Made by a program: the position numbers and the translations under genes. Under the pieces are notes generated by a model. That model made no database searches and had not been told where the DNA came from. It was given only the letters and a program-made list of their open reading frames with translations. A stretch of DNA of 40,027 nucleotides from JANSWP01 sp041941305 (GTDB taxonomy: Bacteria; Bacteroidota; Bacteroidia; Chitinophagales; Saprospiraceae). The stretch lies in contig JBGTQJ010000077.1 in the NCBI GenBank assembly GCA_041941305.1, positions 1 through 40,027 of the forward strand. Reading direction: 5' to 3'. Within the stretch, counting starts at the first letter, position 1; every line of letters starts with the position of its first letter. This document shows, in pieces, positions 26,701-34,200 of the stretch.

Positions 26701-27541
26701 TCGCTAAAGTACCCAATACAGGCATAGGAATGTATTTTGGGGGATTGCAGTTCGAAAGTGGGAAAAGATGTTCTTTCCAGGAGTATTTTCCGCCGTATCG
26801 GCCCTGTGAAATGATTGGATGGTGAGCGATAAGCAGAACATTTTTGCCGCGAAAATCGCGCAGGGCATCGCGTAACTCCATAAAAAACACTTCTTTATTT
26901 CGAATGTCGCATGCTTCATTCAGTTCAGAGACCTCATCCCAATCTGCCAAAAACCATTGACTGTCAAAAGCCACAATTGCAAACTCGTCGGTCAGCTCAA
27001 TTTCCTCAGGGCCACTGCATCCTTCATCGGGCAAAAAAACATTTCCACGATTCAAATAGGCTTCAATAAAATCCTCTTGTCGACGCAGACCACCCAGGCC
27101 ATCTCCTTTCCATTCAAGATCGCCAGGCAAAAAGAAAAGCTGTCCTGGGTAATCTTTCACAAAGTCCAATTTCGCCTTTAAATCCCGTTCGGCACGCTCT
27201 CGGTCTGGGTGATATTTATCAGGCAAACCATTGGAAGCAGCGATATCACCCAAAAAAATGACGGCACTGTTTTCCGATTCATTTTTGAGTTGTTCGCCCA
27301 GTATTTTCAATGTTGGGGGAAGTCCATTTCTACCTGAATCTCCAGTGTTTCCGATCAAATAAACCCGATAGTCCAATGGTTTATCAGGTGTTTTTTGATT
27401 GTGCCAGTCTTGATAATCTTCCTTTATTTTTAGTTTGTATGAAGCACAAGAAGAAAGCATTAGCATACATAGCACCAGAAATATAAATTGAATTTTGGCT
27501 TTTATTTTATTTGCTGAAAGCCTTGGGTCTCCATGCCTCAT
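23747..27541 (-). CDS. Lipoprotein with calcineurin-like phosphoesterase domain fused to an Omp85/BamA-type barrel
   Basis: A 1264-residue protein. The start at 27541 gives a lipoprotein signal with basic n-region, hydrophobic IQFIFLVLCMLML and lipobox LSSC, acylated Cys32. Residues about 55-390 align with the metallophosphoesterase part of Bacteroidota MPE-BamA fusions (FLGDIAASNGLP, FFLPGDLEWKGDGLGGLRRQEDFIEAYL, GCSGPEEIEL, LLIAHHPIISQGRYGG, ASHEQNLQLETDGEVVQIISGGGSEKDP). A ~500-residue middle part has ETDE-like motifs such as LTGDWDRHQDQWRW. The last ~330 residues are an outer-membrane barrel with the Omp85 motif NLRGFGSERFAG and terminal GFDF strand. Several metal ligands of the phosphoesterase look substituted, so catalysis is doubtful. 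Likely an outer-membrane protein; role unknown. The 5' end is duplicated at 39751-39911. Confidence 0.85.
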   Translation of the reverse strand: MRHGDPRLSANKIKAKIQFIFLVLCMLMLSSCASYKLKIKEDYQDWHNQKTPDKPLDYRVYLIGNTGDSGRNGLPPTLKILGEQLKNESENSAVIFLGDIAASNGLPDKYHPDRERAERDLKAKLDFVKDYPGQLFFLPGDLEWKGDGLGGLRRQEDFIEAYLNRGNVFLPDEGCSGPEEIELTDEFAIVAFDSQWFLADWDEVSELNEACDIRNKEVFFMELRDALRDFRGKNVLLIAHHPIISQGRYGGKYSWKEHLFPLSNCNPPKYIPMPVLGTLATWFKSATATRQDLSHPVYKEYIDAVEEVMDYHGRAILAASHEQNLQLETDGEVVQIISGGGSEKDPVSLGLHTPFAYGGLGYSVLNVYEDGEVWVEFFGTQLSSNDTLERRALKPVLLYRQKLRDPLPSLEELTPDEFPEYEKGLDSVSVSVLERGEIWDMGHFLWGKLWTEEYYKDIKVPVLDMVTYDGGVKAFKRGGGFQTKSLRLRSEVNDRVWQMRSLKKSAERLFYPLNKTFVREILKYQFTAGNPYGAFIIPELAESAGILHTNPKLYYVPKQPNLNKFSSVGGELYLVEERPDEKYWNDNADFGYPDEIVSTFKALEERMESDKAVIDQPKYLRARLFDNLTGDWDRHQDQWRWAEIEMEDSDKKLYQPIPRDRDQVFANYGGMILHIGRLLAPFFKASNPFDDSISKWESKWLNYQARDLDRAFLNELTWEDWEKEIAHLRENLTDEVIENAVGILPDTLYESMAPKIIQGLKSRRDNLTQSSRWFYDFLNKKVKIVGTHQENLFLIDRMNNDQTKVTAYEISKKGERQKIYERIIDNKITKEIELYGLEGDDRFEVKGKSKNSPILRLIGGLGEDVFKDNSSVSGWTRKTKVYDDWHEHNKVEGNSETEDQRSNRKELNSYGFWHETKFNRVMPLPIFGFNPDDGLYFGASAKFFQYGFKRETFHTLSAKFASSTSAFGLYYTGDFHDVWEKKDFYLDIVAESPQYTNNFFGLGNETVRKFEDWRNEYYRVRREKYSIFPALKERTEAGTFFVFGPFAELIKIKDTEGRFLTSDATNVRQEVFEYQYFGGFKMIFNYDNVDNDWNPERGFRFKSHLHWKTNLKDFDRNYAQIKSSMTLYLPIGIHDRWLFATRIGGSHNIGTFDFFQASFLGGDVNLRGFGSERFAGRTAFYHNNEMRVCLLHKDSEKNHLPMTFGIAPAFDYGRVWINDEHSKKWHYSYGGSVWLAPFDYLAVTFGMMKSSEQKRFTITIGFDF

Positions 27542-27657
27542 ATTTTATTTCAATTTGAGTTTTTCAATACGGTAATTATAGACATCAATGTCGAGTTTTT
27601 TGTTTTTGCGAAACAAGCCGTTTTTATCCAAACTCAACACATGGGTTTTTGCTTTTT
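27381..27657. repeat. Left copy of a 97%-identical direct repeat (partner 39751-40027)
   Basis: Over 277 aligned bases to the window edge I count 9 substitutions and no gap, offset exactly 12370. The repeat covers the first ~54 codons of the phosphoesterase-barrel gene, the 3-bp gap and the 3' end of the small upstream gene. Similarity begins abruptly at TTATCAGGTG (27381/39751); the right end of homology is outside the window. Confidence 0.95.
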
Positions 27658-27916
27658 TGACCTTTCCCCCTTTGGTCGTCGTTTGAGTTTTCTGAATGAT
27701 GTCCAATTTCGTATCACCATCAATATCCTGCAACCACGAATCCATTTGCTCACATCCTTTTTTATCACAGGAAATGAAAGCCAATGTTTGTTTCATCGCC
27801 AATTTGTCGTTTTGCATTTCATAAAGCACCAGTTGGTTCGGCATTTCCTTATCAGGAATTCTCAACACGTACCAGTCCTTCCCGTTGCCTCTAAAACTAA
27901 TATTCCCCGCTGTCTT
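27545..27916 (-). pseudogene. 5'-truncated conserved hypothetical gene, fused in frame after the TonB-C gene stop
   Basis: The open frame runs from directly after the stop of the gene at 27917 (first codon AAG, 27914-27916) to the stop at 27545, about 123 codons: KTAGNISFRGNGKDWYVLRIPDKEMPNQ..., then CDKKGCEQMDSWLQDIDGDTKLDIIQKTQ and a Lys-rich end NYRIEKLKLK. The first part reads like ordinary protein, but there is no ATG; the only candidate starts are GTG/TTG at 27871/27868 inside the conserved-looking stretch. I infer a gene that lost its 5' end at the junction near 27916. DIDGDTKLDIIQ resembles an FG-GAP/EF-like Asp-rich turn. It ends 3 bp before the phosphoesterase-barrel start, so the two were probably one operon. 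Confidence 0.55.
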
Positions 27917-28699
27917 TTATTGACCGATATACAGAAACTTAACTGGCAATGCCACTTCGGAAGACACTGCTTTTCCATTTCTCAGGGCAGGCAACCAATC
28001 CGGCATTTGGGCAATTGCTGCTTTGACCGCTTGTTTGCATCCATCGCAAGGCTTGTCTTTCGACTTCACCTCAATGTCAGACCAAAATACCTGACCGTTT
28101 GGACGAACTGTAAAGGTGGCGTATTCATAACCGTCGTGTCCTTCTTCCAGGGCTGGGCTGGGATAATCCAAATGCTCTCTCATCCATGCCTGAACGGCAT
28201 CATTGGAACAATCTTCGGGATTCTCGGCTGTCAGACAGGCATTATCGAAAAGCGGCGGTCGATTGAAAGAAATGTCATCCAAAATTGCCGCTTCATTGAT
28301 ATTTGCCTGGGGCACTTCTGCTGAATTGGATTCTACCTCTATTTCGGGTTCTTCCAACCTTTTGGGCGTACTGGAAGGCCTTTCTTTATATTTTGTTTTT
28401 GTTGGACTTACCTCATTTGGTTTTTTCAAATCTGCGGTCATTGTAATGGGAGGGTCTTCTTTGAAAACCTTGTACGAATATTTGATCTCACCACTTTCTG
28501 TATAGGTGGCATCTCGTTCGAGTTGATTTTTATCCCAATTGAATGTTTCTTTAAAATCAATATCTTCAGCGGGATTTTCATCAAGGACATCTTGAGTTTC
28601 GGTATCCTTATTTTGATGATTTTCATTGCTGCAAGCAGCAAAAACGAACAGCATTGACATAGCAATGGCTGCATTCCATACGATTCTTTTAAACTGCAT
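27917..28699 (-). CDS. Lipoprotein with C-terminal TonB domain
   Basis: A 260-residue protein. The signal MQFKRIVWNAAIAMSMLFVFAAC has the lipobox FAAC, lipidated Cys23. Residues about 25-145 are a Pro/Glu/Lys-rich low-complexity stretch, with one ordered piece (WDKNQLERDATYTESGEIKYSYKVF). Residues about 150-258 form a TonB-C-like domain: FDNACLTAENPEDCSNDAVQAWMREHLDYPSPALEEGHDGYEYATFTVRPNGQVFWSDIEV, CDGCKQAVKAAIAQMPDWLPALRNGKAV, VALPVKF. Bacteroidota have many such stand-alone TonB-C proteins; without a transmembrane energy-transducing anchor this one is more likely a periplasmic or outer-membrane partner than a true TonB. Its start lies 22 bp from the inverted repeat 28722-28765, which therefore sits in its leader or promoter. 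Confidence 0.78.
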   Translation of the reverse strand: MQFKRIVWNAAIAMSMLFVFAACSNENHQNKDTETQDVLDENPAEDIDFKETFNWDKNQLERDATYTESGEIKYSYKVFKEDPPITMTADLKKPNEVSPTKTKYKERPSSTPKRLEEPEIEVESNSAEVPQANINEAAILDDISFNRPPLFDNACLTAENPEDCSNDAVQAWMREHLDYPSPALEEGHDGYEYATFTVRPNGQVFWSDIEVKSKDKPCDGCKQAVKAAIAQMPDWLPALRNGKAVSSEVALPVKFLYIGQ

Positions 28700-28721
28700 T
28701 TTATTATTTTTTTTGAGTTCA

Positions 28722-28765
28722 GTAGGTTGACCTATTAAAACATGGTTTTTAATAGGTCAACCCAC
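28722..28765. repeat. Interspersed short repeat, complete hairpin form
   Basis: GTAGGTTGACCTATTAAAA (28722-28740) pairs with TTTTAATAGGTCAACCCAC (28747-28765), one mismatch, loop CATGGT. One arm equals the AATAGGTCAACCTACTT repeat at 12005-12041 and 15816-15852, where the second arm is eroded. Positions 28766-28933 contain no gene I can support. Confidence 0.75.
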
Positions 28766-28933
28766 TTAAACAATTAGAATTTGACAATTTAACCAATAAT
28801 ACTTTAAGCTTCAATCTCTCATGGCCTTTGTCATTTTTGGTAAGTATTTGATATAAAACGGGCAGGGGTTTTATATGTTCAATGGAAAATAAAAACTTTG
28901 TATTGAATTGATAATCAGCTGTTTATTACCTTG

Positions 28934-28966
28934 AAGTATTGCATACCTCGGAGGTATCCGATACTT
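28934..28966. repeat. 33-bp interrupted palindrome beside the Tn3 remnant
   Basis: AAGTAT-TGC-ATACCTC-G-GAGGTAT-CCG-ATACTT: two stem blocks with a symmetrical 3-base internal loop. It lies just beyond the 3' end of the decayed transposase and could be a protein-binding or recombination site of that element, or a chance remnant. Confidence 0.4.
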
Positions 28967-28976
28967 AGGCTAAGTG

Positions 28977-30322
28977 TTAAGTATCAGATTTCCAAGCCAT
29001 CGCAGAACCGGACTTTACGGTCTCAACAATTTCCTTTTTCCTCCTTTCTGTATTTGCTTCCTGAATGGAGTGGTTCAGGTAAAAATAATTCCAGCAGATG
29101 ATAGCGTTTTTGATCAGCCGCTTGCAGGATTCTGCCACCAATTGGTCATGGTGGGAATTCCCAGGTTAGAGCCATAGACCGTTATTCCTGCAAAAAACAA
29201 AGCATTCTTCGGTCGCTTTTTTTGATATTTGGGTTGGAGGTGGATAAAATCGTCCAGATATCTGGTCGCATTGTTGACCATGGCCAATACCTCTGATAAA
29301 GGGATAATCTTCGCATTTGGAAACAAATCATCAAGTATTTCCGTATCTGCTTCTTCTACTTTTGGAGTTGTAACGCTAAACTTTCCGTTATCTCTGAAAC
29401 GCATGAACTTGTTCTCACCAAGTAAAATACCCTGATTGGTGCTGCGGAACGCTTCTTCGATTTTCTTTTTCAGCGAAAGAAGTAAATCATCAATTGAGTT
29501 TAGATGGGAGAAATTTGCTTGTTCCAATAGTTGTCCTGAGCCATGTTTCCAGATCGTATCCTGGATTAGATATTCATCGAAAGCCTTGTACCGGTAAGAA
29601 TACTTGAGATTCAAACTCCCATTTCTGATAGCCTGACAGGCGGAGGAAAATAAAAGTATCTTGAATAAAGAAATTCTGAATTTTCCCTTATCGTCAAAAA
29701 TGATGGCATTTTCTTTATCTGGCAAAAAATCAGTGGGGACTGATTTGGTTATCGCTCCATCTTTCACTCTAAAGTCTTGGATGACCTCAATGATATTTTT
29801 GTCCGAAGTTTGCCGATTGAAGTGAAGCAATTTCACAATTGCAGCTACTTGTTTTGCAAGGTCAGAGAGTAGGATTCCAATATATTATAATAGCTGTCTT
29901 CCTCATTGGTTTCATACTGTTCATGCCATCGCCTAATGTTTTGTTTTTTCTGGGACAGTTGCCTCTGATTAGGATACAGTTGTCGAAGAAGTAGTACTTT
30001 TTTTCATCAGGGAGTGAAGCATCTTCCGACCGAAAGTCTCCCGGCTTTAATCAGATCTTTCAACGGCAAAAGCGGAGATGCCTAATCGCCTACAAACGAA
30101 TTCTATATCTCTTGTCCGAAATCGAGCCCTTGTAAAGAACCGGCCACAAGCTTTGAAGTAAGCAAAAGTTAGATGGAAGCAGACCTTATTGGTAGTAGTG
30201 TGAAAGGAAGATAACTGTTCCTGAAGCTTGCTGGGCAGCGTTAAAAACTGCTTTCTATTCTGGCTTTAAAAGTATGGAGGCTCATCATATTTTTTGATTT
30301 CTCGTTCGTTCAGGATCGTCAT
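28977..30322 (-). pseudogene. Decayed Tn3-family transposase (tnpA remnant)
   Basis: Pieces of a DUF4158/Tn3 transposase can be read in order on the minus strand across frames. MTILNEREIKKYDEPPYF, then a stop (30322-30266). SQNRKQFLTLPSKLQEQLSSFHTTTNKVCFHLTFAYFKACGRFF... (30265-30065). A frame-shifted stretch NQRQLSQKKQNIRRWHEQYE (about 29960). The longest open piece is 29836-29114, ending ALFFAGITVYGSNLGIPTMTNWW, the YGxNLGIxxM region of the DDE domain. After a further shift comes CKRLIKNAIICWNYFYLNHSIQEANTERRKKEIVETVKSGSAMAWKSDT (to 28977), the C-terminal CWNYLYL...IKSGS...W block. Several stops, at least two frameshifts and an internal deletion removing much of the catalytic core make it non-functional. 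No terminal inverted repeats were recognised. Confidence 0.82.
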
Positions 30323-30475
30323 CTTAGGCATTGAGCGGTATTTTGAATTAAAAAAACAGTAACTAAAATTCGGGGTAGCTACACGAAAAGGCCAGGATTC
30401 AGATTTCGCATAGGAGGCAGAGTGCGAAAAAACTGGTCGTATTTTTCGAAAAACACTATTCATTTCGGCTGAAAA
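30323..30475. promoter_or_regulatory. Divergent intergenic region with possible recombinase site
   Basis: This 153-bp gap separates the transposase remnant from the divergent tyrosine recombinase. It contains TTTCGCA (30404-30410) and TGCGAAA (30423-30429) as 7-bp arms around a 12-base spacer, and the palindrome TTTTTCGAAAAA near 30442-30453. In Tn3-like elements with tyrosine resolvases the recombination site lies in this position; assignment is by position only. Confidence 0.3.
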
Positions 30476-31141
30476 ATGCTACCTTTTCGCTATTCAAGAA
30501 TAGAATACGAAATTGCGAATACACCGGGTTTCAAGAATATCATTAATCTCATTGCGAAAAATTTCGCTAAAGAAAGTGTCACTTACAGCCAGTCGCAATA
30601 CATTTTTAAAGAGGTCAGAAAAAGACTTGAGTTAAAACCGGAGAAGAAAAACAGAGGAGCTGTAAGGCGTTTATCCAGAAAGGAATATCAGAACTTTATC
30701 AATGCAGCTTATGAAAAATCGTTGCAGACTGGTTTGATGATGCAAACTTTGTTTGAAACAGTGGCGAGAGTAGACGAATTTACCAGCTTGAACGCTGACG
30801 ATATTTATTTCGAGGAATTGGGGATCGTTATTCGCTCGGGGAAGGGCGATAAGCGACGAGAAGTGCCCATTGAGGAGCATTTAGCCCGGCTATTGTCAAC
30901 CCAGTTGAAAAAAAGAAAAACCGGGCCTGTATTTAGAAGTCAAAGAGGTACCAGATTTACCAATCGCAGAATTCAGCAAATTGTAAGAGAAATCGCCGAG
31001 GCAGCTGTTATTAGTTCAATAGAAGTGACGCCGCACACGCTACGTCATACCAGGGCAACCTTTTTGGCAGAAGATGGAATGGGTAAAGATCATATACAGG
31101 TATTTCTAGGTCATGATTTACCCGGAACTACACAGATTTAA
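30476..31141 (+). CDS. Tyrosine recombinase (phage-integrase family), cut by a stop at the catalytic Tyr codon
   Basis: 221 residues are translated. The catalytic domain shows the first Arg in ETVARVDEFTSL, the beta-hairpin Lys in SGKGDKRREVP, the HxLRH box in TPHTLRHTRATF and the second His in FLGHDLPGTTQI. The family then has the nucleophilic Tyr (TTQIY); here that codon, 31139-31141, is TAA. The frame stays open for 21 more codons, TKTAAIDTANEFRRITNNSTI, to a stop at 31205-31207, which looks like the normal family tail. The product would lack the nucleophile and be inactive unless the stop is read through or is a sequencing error. The N-terminal SAM-like part is short (about 60 residues); a stop at 30470 fixes the start at 30476. 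It is probably the resolvase of the Tn3-like remnant next door. Confidence 0.82.
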   Translation: MLPFRYSRIEYEIANTPGFKNIINLIAKNFAKESVTYSQSQYIFKEVRKRLELKPEKKNRGAVRRLSRKEYQNFINAAYEKSLQTGLMMQTLFETVARVDEFTSLNADDIYFEELGIVIRSGKGDKRREVPIEEHLARLLSTQLKKRKTGPVFRSQRGTRFTNRRIQQIVREIAEAAVISSIEVTPHTLRHTRATFLAEDGMGKDHIQVFLGHDLPGTTQI

Positions 31142-31277
31142 ACAAAGACTGCAGCAATTGATACCGCCAATGAATTTAGGAGAATAACAAACAACTCAAC
31201 GATTTAATTGAATGCTGTTGTCGTCCTTCTTTGCTCTTCAATTTCAGGCAATGCGAATCTTCTTTTATTTAACTGTA

Positions 31278-34200
31278 ATGGTTAAGGCTAAAACTACACC
31301 TTTTAAATGCTACATTCTTAGCGTATTGGTTTTATTATTGATTAGAATAGATGCTTCACTTTTTGCCCAAGAATACATTTACGAGGCCCAACTTCTCACC
31401 ACCGATGACGGACTTGCCAATTTAATGACCACTGCTATCCATCAAGATAAAGAAGGCTTTGTATGGATTGCAACACAATATGGGTTGAACAGGTATGATG
31501 GTTATTCTTTTCGGCTCTATACAAAAGAAGAACATGGTTTACATAGCAATAAATGGATGAAAGCAATTCAGGAGGATGAAGAAGGCAATTTATGGTTGTA
31601 TTATTCAGATACAGGAACGGCTATTGATATTTTTGATAAAAGGACAGAAAAAGCGGTATCAATCGATACATATTTTAAAACATTACCATTTAAAACTGAA
31701 GGAATTATTTTTCCACGAATATTTGATTTGCAAAAAAGAGTTTGGCTATCCACCAACTCTGGGCAACTCTATCTTTATGAGCAAGGGGAATTCCAAAAAA
31801 TATATGAACGCAAAGGAACGGGATTCCATATTGTCACTATAGACGGGCAAGATAATATTTGGCTGGGATATCAATCTGAGGTAGTTTGTATCAACCAATC
31901 AGGAGATATTTTGGAGCAATACAAATTGCCTGGTTTTACATGTGGAATTTGGTATGGAGAAGACCAAACAGTTTGGTTATCCAATGGAAGTTCGATACCC
32001 GACAAACCGAAGATAAATGTTTGGCAAAGAGACAATGAAAATAAGGAGCTAGAACAGTTTTCTTTTTCAGATGAAAAGGGAACACTTGATTTGATTTCAA
32101 TCGGCCAAGAATCGAAACTGAGGGGAGAAACTTTTTTTCATCGAGACTATACCGGTTTTTGGTATGTACATACACGTAGTCAAAGTTATGTAATTGACAA
32201 GGGCGGAGCAAAACTGTTTCACTTTAACACACTATTAGATAATGAAAATATTCATATCCCTCATTTAAGATTTACAGAAAGCGAGGATTACATGTGGTGG
32301 TGTACGCCAGAGGGAGTTCTCAAAACTGGTGTGAAAAAAAATCCTTTTCGATTGATTCATCAAACTAAATGGGATTTATCAGATTGTAGGGGGATCACAG
32401 AAGATGAATTTGGTAATATCCATTTTATAAATCGAGGTATTTTTACCTGGTTGCCCAAAAAGAATGCGCTTTCCAAATCCCCTCCAATACCTGCCATGGG
32501 GCATGCACTGGCTTACCAAGACAGTGTCTTAATTTTTGGAACTTATCGTCGGAACATATTGGGAAGCAAGAAGGATTTGAGAACTAAAAAGTTTACCTCT
32601 TTTCCTGTATTAAAAGGACGAGAAATTTTCAGTATTAAATCTTCCAAATTAGAAAATAAATTTCTTGTCGGAACATCCGCCGGACTTGAATACATTGACA
32701 TTATCAATGATAAAGTATTGCCCTTTAAAAAATATGTAAGCGGTAATCCCAAAGACGAATTGATGCAAAAAAGCACGGTTTATCATTTACATCAAAATGA
32801 TTCAGGTATTTGGGCGGCTACCAGTAACGGTGTTTTTCTATTTAATGAAGAAAAAGGGATTCTTCAACACTTTGACAAATCCAATATCTTACCCTTTAAC
32901 CATATTATGCATATTCACGAGGATGAGGAAGGTGTTTTTTGGTTGGCGACGAGAGGAGGAGGAATTATAAAATGGCAGCACCCTAATGATGAGAATTCTA
33001 AACCCATTATCCAGCAGTTCACAAAGGAGGATGGTTTGCCCATTAATTATCTCTATGCCATTTATGAGGATGATTATAACAGACTTTGGATACCAAGTGA
33101 CCGAGGTATCATATGTATGGATAAGCCTAGCCATCAGGTTTTAAAAACATATTTGGTAGAAGATGGATTAACACACAATGAATTCAACACCTGTTCACAT
33201 TATCAGGCGAAGGACGGGACGCTTTATTTTGGTGGTCTGGGAGGATTGATCTCTTTTCATCCAAAGACATTTACTGGTGAATTAGCCAATGAATCACCCA
33301 TGGCATTTACAGGCCTTTTTGTTTTGGAAAAAGAGGCTAAAAAAGCAACGGACAAGACCCAACTTTTGAATTATTCCGAAGAAATCGAAATTCGACCAAA
33401 TGATAAATTTTTTGAATTGCAATTTGCTTTATTGGATTTTGATCTACCCAAGCGACATCTGTATGCCTATAAAATAGAAGGTTATAGTGACAACTGGCAG
33501 TATATCAATGAAAACTACCTTCGAATAACAACGCTGCCTTATGGTAATTATACTATTAGAATAAAAGGGCAAAACCTAAGTAAGGGCTGGTCAAAAAAGG
33601 AACTATCATTGAGGATCACTATACTCAAACCCTTCTATATGCGAGGCTGGTTTCTGAGCTTGTTTTTGTTTGCCGTAATTGGATTGACTGTTTTCTTCAT
33701 AAAAAGGAGGGAACTGGCGCTTAAAAAAGATAAAGAACGGTTGGAAGCGGAAGTACAGAAACGAACCCTTACCATTCGAAAACAAGCCGAAGAACTAAAA
33801 GAACTGGACAAAGCCAAAACTCGATTCTTTTCTAATATCACTCATGAGTTTCGAACACCGTTGACGCTTATTATTGGCCCTCTTGAACAACTTCTCGAAA
33901 GAAATGAAAGTCGTCCGATACGACAGCAGTTATTTGGCGTTTTTAAAAACGCCAAACAACTGCTCACCCTGATTAATCAGATGCTGGATTTGTCCAAATT
34001 GGAAGGAGGGCGAATGCAGGTGGAAGTGGCCCGTGGCGACATTGTCGACTATACCAGCGAACTCCTTCAACGATTCCAACCACTAGCTAAAAAGAAGGCA
34101 CAAAGATTATTCTTCAATTGTGAATTGGACAGTTGGAAAACGCATTTTGACAAAAACAAATGGAACAAGATTATTTACAATCTGGTGTCTAATGCCATCA

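Noticed and set aside
27533..28324. 263-codon open frame on the plus strand
   Set aside because: It lies antisense to the start of the barrel gene, the small gene and the TonB-C gene, whose minus-strand products have clear family motifs; the composition (Phe/Cys/His-rich) is typical of a shadow frame.
31212..31277. Upstream ATG for the HTCS protein
   Set aside because: It would place 22 residues, including a second hydrophobic stretch, before a standard signal peptide that starts at 31278.
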